Origin: Amycolatopsis nigrescens CSC17Ta-90
GTDB taxonomy: Bacteria > Actinomycetota > Actinomycetes > Mycobacteriales > Pseudonocardiaceae
Direction of reading: 5' to 3'
Length of the DNA stretch: 64,000 nt
NCBI RefSeq assembly: GCF_000384315.1
Contig: NZ_ARVW01000001.1
Location: 1,187,746 to 1,251,745 of the forward strand
The notes under the pieces were generated by a model. That model worked only from the letters and a program-made list of their open reading frames with translations. It was not told where the DNA came from and did not search any database. The translations under genes and the position numbers were made by a program. Shown one piece after another: positions 59,515 to 64,000 of the stretch (positions are counted from its first letter, which is position 1; each line of letters begins with the position of its first letter).

Positions 59515-61038
59515 TCAGCTCTCCGGAGCGCCGAACCACCGGCTTACCGCGCGCTCGAACGCTTTCCGGTCGAAGTCGCGATCGCCCGCCCAGGCGACGA
59601 TGCCGTCCGGTCGGACGAGCACGGCACCCAGTCCGAGATCGTTCTTCGCCGCACCGGCCGCATACCGGAGCCGGCTTTCCCAGCGCAGCGCCGAATCGTG
59701 CAAGCGTCGGTCGGTGCTGAAATCGAGCACGACACCTAATCCGTCCTGCGTCAGGTCGCCGAGGCGAGTGTCGTCCTCGAGAAGGAAGTCCGGGGCGTTG
59801 CGGCCGACCAGCGGCCGCTCGCTGCCGAGGTCGTGGCGGATCGACGCTCCCGACATCCGCTCGAAGGCGTAGGTCGTTCCGTCCCGGGTCGCGAGCAGGT
59901 CGCGAACCACTCCTTGGATCGCCTGGGCATGCGGGTCCGGCCGCATCACCGCCACCTGGGCCCGCGACCAGTCGAGCACCGAAGCGGCGACGGGGTTGCG
60001 CTCGTGGGTGAACGTGTCGAGGAGCCCGTCCGGTGCGTGCCCGTGCACGGTCGCTGCGAGCTTCCAGCCCAGGTTCATCGCGTCACCGAGGCCGAGGTTG
60101 AGTCCCTGCCCGCCGAGCGGGGAATGGACGTGCGCCGCGTCGCCCGCGAGCAGGACGCGACCGCGGCGGTAGGTCGTCGTCCGCATCGCCCGGTCGGTGA
60201 AACTCGACGCGAGCTGGACGTCGGTCAACGTCACGTCGGTGCCGGACACCCGGCGCAGCACCGCCTGGAGATGGTCGCGAGCCGGCGGCCGCGAGCGATC
60301 GAACGCGCCGCCGTCGAAGTCCATCATGCCGATGTACCGTTCCGCGGGCAGCCGGATGTACATGCCCGTCGGCGTCAGGTTGATCCCGGGGCTCAGCTCG
60401 TCGGGATCGGCGACCGTGGCGAGCATGACGTAGCCGGTGAGCTGCGGCTCGGTGCCGACGAACTCGAAGCCCGCCAGCCTGCGCACCGCGCTGCGGCCGC
60501 CGTCGCAGCCGACGAGCCAGCGCGCCGCGTACTCGTGCTCGCCGGCGTGCACGACCACGCTCCCTTCGTACTGCTCGATGGCGTCCACGGTGACCCCGCG
60601 CCTGATCTCCACGCCGAGCTTGGCCGCCCGCTCGGCCAGCACCGACTCGACCGCTTCCAGGTTCGTCAGCACGCCGTCCATCGCGGGGCTGGGAAACCGG
60701 AACGGCAGCGCGGCGAGATCCACCTTGGCCGGGTCGAGCACCATGCCGCCGAAGTGCCCCACGCCGCGAGGGGCCACCGGCTCGTCGTCCGCGCCGGAAT
60801 AGTCGTCGATACCCGATTCCGTCAGCAGCGGGTGCAGCATCCCGCGGCGGTGGAACGCCTCGACCGACGTGGCGGACAGCCCCCGCATCCCGAGCGGGGC
60901 CTGTCGCCACGGAGTGCCGGGTTCCGGCTCCCGCTCGAGCACCAGCACGGAGCAGCCCGCGAGACCGAGTTCGCAGGCGAGGAACAAACCAACCGGGCCC
61001 GCGCCCACTATCACCACGTCCTGCGCGAAGTCGCTCAT
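59515..61038 (-). CDS. Class A FAD-dependent aromatic monooxygenase
   Basis: Flavin hydroxylase of 507 residues of the PHBH/PgaE/RdmE type. The Rossmann motif is VVIVGAGPVGLFLACEL with the acidic residue at the end of strand two (VLEREPEP), the DG motif region is ARWLVGCDGGRSAVRRLAG, and the GD motif is VLLAGDAAHVHSPLGGQGLN. A thioredoxin-like C-terminal domain (about 395-507), as in polyketide oxygenases, ends with DFDRKAFERAVSRWFG. ATG 61038 was picked since GGGGAG precedes it and homology starts there; an in-frame extension to 61173 is unlikely. It may detoxify or tailor an aromatic compound. Confidence 0.9.
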   Translation of the reverse strand: MSDFAQDVVIVGAGPVGLFLACELGLAGCSVLVLEREPEPGTPWRQAPLGMRGLSATSVEAFHRRGMLHPLLTESGIDDYSGADDEPVAPRGVGHFGGMVLDPAKVDLAALPFRFPSPAMDGVLTNLEAVESVLAERAAKLGVEIRRGVTVDAIEQYEGSVVVHAGEHEYAARWLVGCDGGRSAVRRLAGFEFVGTEPQLTGYVMLATVADPDELSPGINLTPTGMYIRLPAERYIGMMDFDGGAFDRSRPPARDHLQAVLRRVSGTDVTLTDVQLASSFTDRAMRTTTYRRGRVLLAGDAAHVHSPLGGQGLNLGLGDAMNLGWKLAATVHGHAPDGLLDTFTHERNPVAASVLDWSRAQVAVMRPDPHAQAIQGVVRDLLATRDGTTYAFERMSGASIRHDLGSERPLVGRNAPDFLLEDDTRLGDLTQDGLGVVLDFSTDRRLHDSALRWESRLRYAAGAAKNDLGLGAVLVRPDGIVAWAGDRDFDRKAFERAVSRWFGAPES

Positions 61039-61180
61039 GATGTCTTTCTCCCCTCCCGTTGCGGGCCGCACCCGGCCCTCGACGGCAAGACTGACGCGCC
61101 CCACTGCCACGGCCCGCACACGCGACTGGCATCCGCCTGGCGGCGCCCTGTCACCCGCGCCGTGTCCGCGCACTGAAGCA

Positions 61181-61204
61181 GGGCAAAAAGTCGGCTATTT
61201 GCCC
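61181..61204. repeat. Single copy of palindrome family A
   Basis: GGGCAAAAAGTCGGCTATTT GCCC (24 bases) is a nearly self-complementary unit with a C-to-T change in the core. Unlike the other copies, it lies between divergent genes, just upstream of the methyltransferase at 61230, so it cannot be an ordinary terminator here. Confidence 0.75.
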
Positions 61205-61229
61205 CTCCCGGTACTCCTAGGATCGCCGC

Positions 61230-62009
61230 ATGGAACAGAACGAACGGCTACGTCACGCCTCGTCGTTCGGCGCCGCGGCGACCGCATACGCGGAGCACCG
61301 CCCGGACTACGCGCCGGCCGCGGTGCGCTGGGCGCTGGAACCCGCGCCCGGCCCGCGCGTGCTGGACCTCGGGGCCGGAACCGGCAAGCTGACCGGCGCG
61401 CTGGTCGCGCTGGGCGCCGACGTCATCGCGGTCGAGCCCGACCCGGCGATGCTGACCGAGCTGCGCCGCGCGCTGCCTGCTGTCCGCGCGCTGCCCGGTA
61501 GCGCCGAGGCGATACCGCTGCCGGACGCCTCCGTCGACGCCGTACTGGCCGGAAACGCCCTGCACTGGTTCGACATGGCCGTCGCGGGGCCCGAGCTAGC
61601 CAGGGTCCTCGCACCCGGCGGCATCCTGGCCGGCCTGTGGAACGTCATGGACGACCGGGTCGGCTGGGTCGCCGGACTCGAGCGGGTCAGCGGAAGCGCG
61701 GCCATCGGCCCGCGTGACACGCTCAGCAGCTGGCGCGCCGCGACGGCAGGCTTGCACCTTCCCGACAACGGCCTGGTCGCCCGGTTCGGCTCGCCGGAAC
61801 AGACCGAGTTCCCGCACGGTCAGCGTCGCACCGCCGACTCCCTCGCCGCGACAATCGCGACGCGCGCAGGGATGCTGGTCATGCCGGAACAGGAACGAGC
61901 GGCCACCCTCGGCCGGATCCGCGCTTTCCTCACGAGCAGCCAGGAAACCGCCGGCGGCGAGTTCACCCTCCCGATGCTGACCGGCGTACTCCGCGTCCGG
62001 CAGCTGTGA
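61230..62009 (+). CDS. Class I SAM-dependent methyltransferase
   Basis: A 259-residue methyltransferase. The SAM motif is VLDLGAGTGKLTGALV, then VIAVEPDPAMLTELRR and GSAEAIPLPDASVDAVLAGNALHWFD, the UbiE/Methyltransf_11 pattern with the aromatic HWFD. The C-terminal part has MPEQERAATLGRIRAFL. ATG 61230 lies downstream of a palindromic repeat. The acceptor is unknown. It is divergent from the monooxygenase, and aromatic O-methylation after hydroxylation is possible but not shown. Confidence 0.87.
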   Translation: MEQNERLRHASSFGAAATAYAEHRPDYAPAAVRWALEPAPGPRVLDLGAGTGKLTGALVALGADVIAVEPDPAMLTELRRALPAVRALPGSAEAIPLPDASVDAVLAGNALHWFDMAVAGPELARVLAPGGILAGLWNVMDDRVGWVAGLERVSGSAAIGPRDTLSSWRAATAGLHLPDNGLVARFGSPEQTEFPHGQRRTADSLAATIATRAGMLVMPEQERAATLGRIRAFLTSSQETAGGEFTLPMLTGVLRVRQL

Positions 62010-62337
62010 AAGCCATCAACCGACGAAGGAGAGCACCGTAAGCATGCGACCAGACTGCTCCAACTCCGCGTGCTGACCGAACTCTGGCCATTTTGGGACG
62101 CCTGACCATCAGCACTCTCGGCTCAGTGGCATCCGACTCCGCAACACACAACCACGCCCATAACCCCCACGGGTCAAACAGTCGATGGCCGGGGCCAACG
62201 AGGGCCCGGCCGACGCGAAAGCCCGCAGCCAGAAACTCGGCCCGGCGCTCACCCGACATAGTGGCGTGATGGCTCTGCCGTACCGTCACCGCCTGGCCCT
62301 CGCAGACGGTGAAGTTGCCGACGTGGCCCGCGCTCGC
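62010..62337. other. Intergenic region between convergent methyltransferase genes
   Basis: About 330 bp. A ten-codon frame starts at ATG 62044 after GAAGGAG, but it is too short to call. A minus frame (61963-62289) overlaps the methyltransferase and has no family likeness. Composition is less GC-rich and codon patterns look remnant-like, suggesting decayed sequence. Confidence 0.4.
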
Positions 62338-63183
62338 TCAGGTGACCCGCGCGGTCACCAGGGTCTCGAAGGTATAGGGCCGCAGGCCATCGGTACGGCC
62401 GGCGAAGTACCGCTCCTGGAGGTCTGCACGTGCGGGGTGGTCCACGACCTTCAGCCCGCACCGGCTGACCAGCCTCTCGATCTCGGATACCGGCCAGCCA
62501 GGCTGAAGAGGCTCGCCGACAGAAGCCGCGATCGGTGTGTAGATACGGGCGTATTCCGTCCCCGCGTCGTCGAGCGCAGCGTCCTCGGCCCGGTAGGAGA
62601 ACACCACCTCAGACCCGGGAGCAGCCGCCGCGATCGTGTGCAACGTCGACTCGATCGCCTGTGCCGTCAGATAAGGGGCGACGCCCGTCCAGCAGAACAT
62701 CGCCGGCTGCGCCCAGTCGAACCCGGCCGCGCCCAGAACATCCTGAACCGGTCCGGCCTCGAAATCAACCGGTACGAATACCTGTGAGGCACTGAGCGGC
62801 AGGCCGAGATCTCTGACCCGCTCGAGCTTCCAGGCCTGGGAGGCAGGGTGATCAACCTCGAACACCGTCAGCGAGCCGAGCAGATCCGGCCGCCGCCACG
62901 CGAACGAGTCAAGCCCCGCGCCGAGAATCACGTACTGCGTGAAGGCACCAGCAGCCAGCCGGTCCTCGGCGTACCGGCTGCGGGTGCAGACAGCCGCACG
63001 GGCCTCGCTACGGACCGGGCCGGGGAACAGCGGATCGAACTGGTCTCGCAGCTGCTGCCATACCGGGCCGACAAGCACCAGGGCCAGCACATCGTCCAGT
63101 ACCCACGGCGACGCCGTCTCCAGGCGAAACAATCCACGCGACACAGCCGCAAACATCGCGGTCCTGCTCGACGCGCTTTCCAT
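62338..63183 (-). CDS. LCMT-family SAM-dependent methyltransferase
   Basis: A 281-residue enzyme of the leucine carboxyl methyltransferase type used in bacterial secondary metabolism. Markers are TRSRYAEDRLAAGAFTQYVILGAGLDSFAWRRP, key part QYVILGAGLDSFAWRRP with the GAGLD SAM loop; VFEVDHPASQAWKL; WTGVAPYL; and the late GWPVSEIERLVSRCGLKVV. The ribosome site AAGGAGG lies five bases before ATG 63183; the frame is open to 63339 without support. The group usually O-methylates small molecules. It stands alone. Confidence 0.88.
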   Translation of the reverse strand: MESASSRTAMFAAVSRGLFRLETASPWVLDDVLALVLVGPVWQQLRDQFDPLFPGPVRSEARAAVCTRSRYAEDRLAAGAFTQYVILGAGLDSFAWRRPDLLGSLTVFEVDHPASQAWKLERVRDLGLPLSASQVFVPVDFEAGPVQDVLGAAGFDWAQPAMFCWTGVAPYLTAQAIESTLHTIAAAAPGSEVVFSYRAEDAALDDAGTEYARIYTPIAASVGEPLQPGWPVSEIERLVSRCGLKVVDHPARADLQERYFAGRTDGLRPYTFETLVTARVT

Positions 63184-63498
63184 GCATTCCTCCTTGCCGG
63201 CCAGAACCCAGCATGCTGGCCCACACCCACCCACTCCGCGCACTTCATAGGATGCGCCTGAAGCGCCCCGACGGCCATAGCCAGATCGCCTGGCAGCCAC
63301 GATCTGCTCGCCATCGGGATCCTCCAAACGGCCGGGCACGCCAGCGACGTCGCGAGGCAGGGCAGCCAGTCGGCGACACCACCCAGACGGCCCAAGAGAT
63401 CAAGGCAACGATGATGGCCAGCGGCAGGTCTCGCGCCGATGGCACAAGTGCAAACCAGGTGCCAAGATCATTGAGAAAGTGCCATCGGGTTTGGGAAC
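63184..63498. other. Gene-free region
   Basis: A 315-bp stretch. A short minus frame (63245-63445) has one hydrophobic helix near its start but no ribosome site and no homology that I recognise. No other structure was seen. Confidence 0.4.
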
Positions 63499-64000
63499 CT
63501 ACAGAAACTCGCGCACCGTGTCAGCCGGATGATCGAGCCATATCCATTGCCGCCCAGGGGTGACGGTCAGGCCGAATCGGGTGTAGTCCGGCCGTTCCCG
63601 CCTCGTCCACCAGGCGTACGCGGCCTCGATCTCGTCCCACAGGTGCCGGGGACCGTACTGGCGGACCGGATACCTGCCCGCGTCCTGCGCCTGCGGGTTG
63701 ACCTCGACGGTCGCCCATGAGGTGTGGGCGGTGTCCCAGGTCAGCAGTTCGTAGGCGGAGCGGTCGTCACTCCGGTACGCGACGTCCTGTTCGCAGTCCG
63801 GGAGCAGAACCGACACCGCGAACGCACCACCCTGGAAGTCGCCCGTGACGTGCCATGGATGCAAGGGGCTGGTCGATTCGGTGGCACCGGGCTGGTCGTC
63901 GGGCTGGGGTATGTAGCGGTCCGGTCGCCGGCCGCGGAGATCCATGAAGGCGGCACGGTCGGCAAAACGGCCCGAAGCGGTGCCATCGGAGTCCACCACG
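63499..64000 (-). CDS. C-terminal part of a protein resembling isoaspartyl O-methyltransferases (5' end off window)
   Basis: The last 166 or so codons of a gene that starts beyond the right edge. The sequence HTSWATVEVNPQAQ, YGPRHLWDEIEAAYAWW and TRFGLTVTPGRQWIWLDHP matches my memory of C-terminal domains found in actinobacterial protein-L-isoaspartate O-methyltransferase-like enzymes, some of which are linked with ATP-grasp-made ribosomal peptides. The catalytic SAM domain itself is outside the window, so the assignment is tentative. Confidence 0.45.
   Translation of the reverse strand, partial: VVDSDGTASGRFADRAAFMDLRGRRPDRYIPQPDDQPGATESTSPLHPWHVTGDFQGGAFAVSVLLPDCEQDVAYRSDDRSAYELLTWDTAHTSWATVEVNPQAQDAGRYPVRQYGPRHLWDEIEAAYAWWTRRERPDYTRFGLTVTPGRQWIWLDHPADTVREFL

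Noticed and set aside
62044..62076. Ten-codon frame after GAAGGAG as a leader or toxin peptide
   Set aside because: Too short, no attenuator structure and no downstream gene on that strand.
63245..63445. Small membrane protein on the minus strand
   Set aside because: One hydrophobic run only, no ribosome site and an arginine-rich nonsense tail.

Overview
The window is a high-GC actinobacterial chromosome segment. A mycothiol S-conjugate amidase, a SoxR with an iron-sulfur motif, AfsR/SARP-type regulators, a luciferase-like F420-type oxidoreductase and type VII secretion accessory proteins together point to Pseudonocardiales. Amycolatopsis is my best guess, made from gene style and not proven by a marker. 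No rRNA, tRNA, CRISPR array, transposase or integrase was seen.

Layout. 1-3309: an ABC-2 exporter (cut by the left edge) divergent from a histidine kinase/response regulator pair. 3421-5082: a secreted tripeptidyl-peptidase-like hydrolase, then about 970 bp without a gene. 6056-9098: a winged-helix regulator, SoxR, a membrane Ser/Thr kinase and a STAS protein. 9151-18349: an AfsR-like regulator, a PfkB-SurE pair, a second AfsR-like regulator that is broken by an inverted copy of its own 5' end (probably an assembly error), and an aminotransferase. 18491-24618: a proline-rich membrane protein, an acyl-CoA ligase, a secreted C39-like peptidase, and a response regulator with two adjacent kinase-like genes, one lacking the phospho-accepting histidine.

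24824-31087 is a tightly overlapped minus-strand operon: methyltransferase, FecCD-type permease, ABC ATPase, binding lipoprotein, PLP beta-replacement enzyme and ATP-grasp ligase. It looks like a compact small-metallophore (make and import) locus. A divergent TetR gene with an apparent leaderless promoter and a luciferase-like oxidoreductase follow. 32852-38818: an MMPL transporter with a divergent TetR, the mycothiol amidase Mca with a divergent TetR, and a small secreted M15-like protein. 38935-47238: two more AfsR-like regulators, an NTF2-like protein and a shorter HTH-ATPase. 47712-49396: an SDR oxidoreductase and a LysR regulator.

49666-58726 is an apparent type VII secretion effector operon: EspG-like chaperone, PE-like and PPE-like partners, EspC-like protein, YbaB/EspL-like protein, and a 1614-residue RHS polymorphic toxin with an N-terminal WXG-like region and a predicted C-terminal nuclease. 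No immunity gene follows it. 58804-64000: an SGNH hydrolase, a class A flavin monooxygenase, two methyltransferases, and the 3' end of a protein resembling isoaspartyl-methyltransferase C-termini.

Several gene ends carry near-perfect palindromes of two recurring families, mostly between convergent genes, where they probably act as bidirectional terminators. One family supplies the last codons and stop of a gene.
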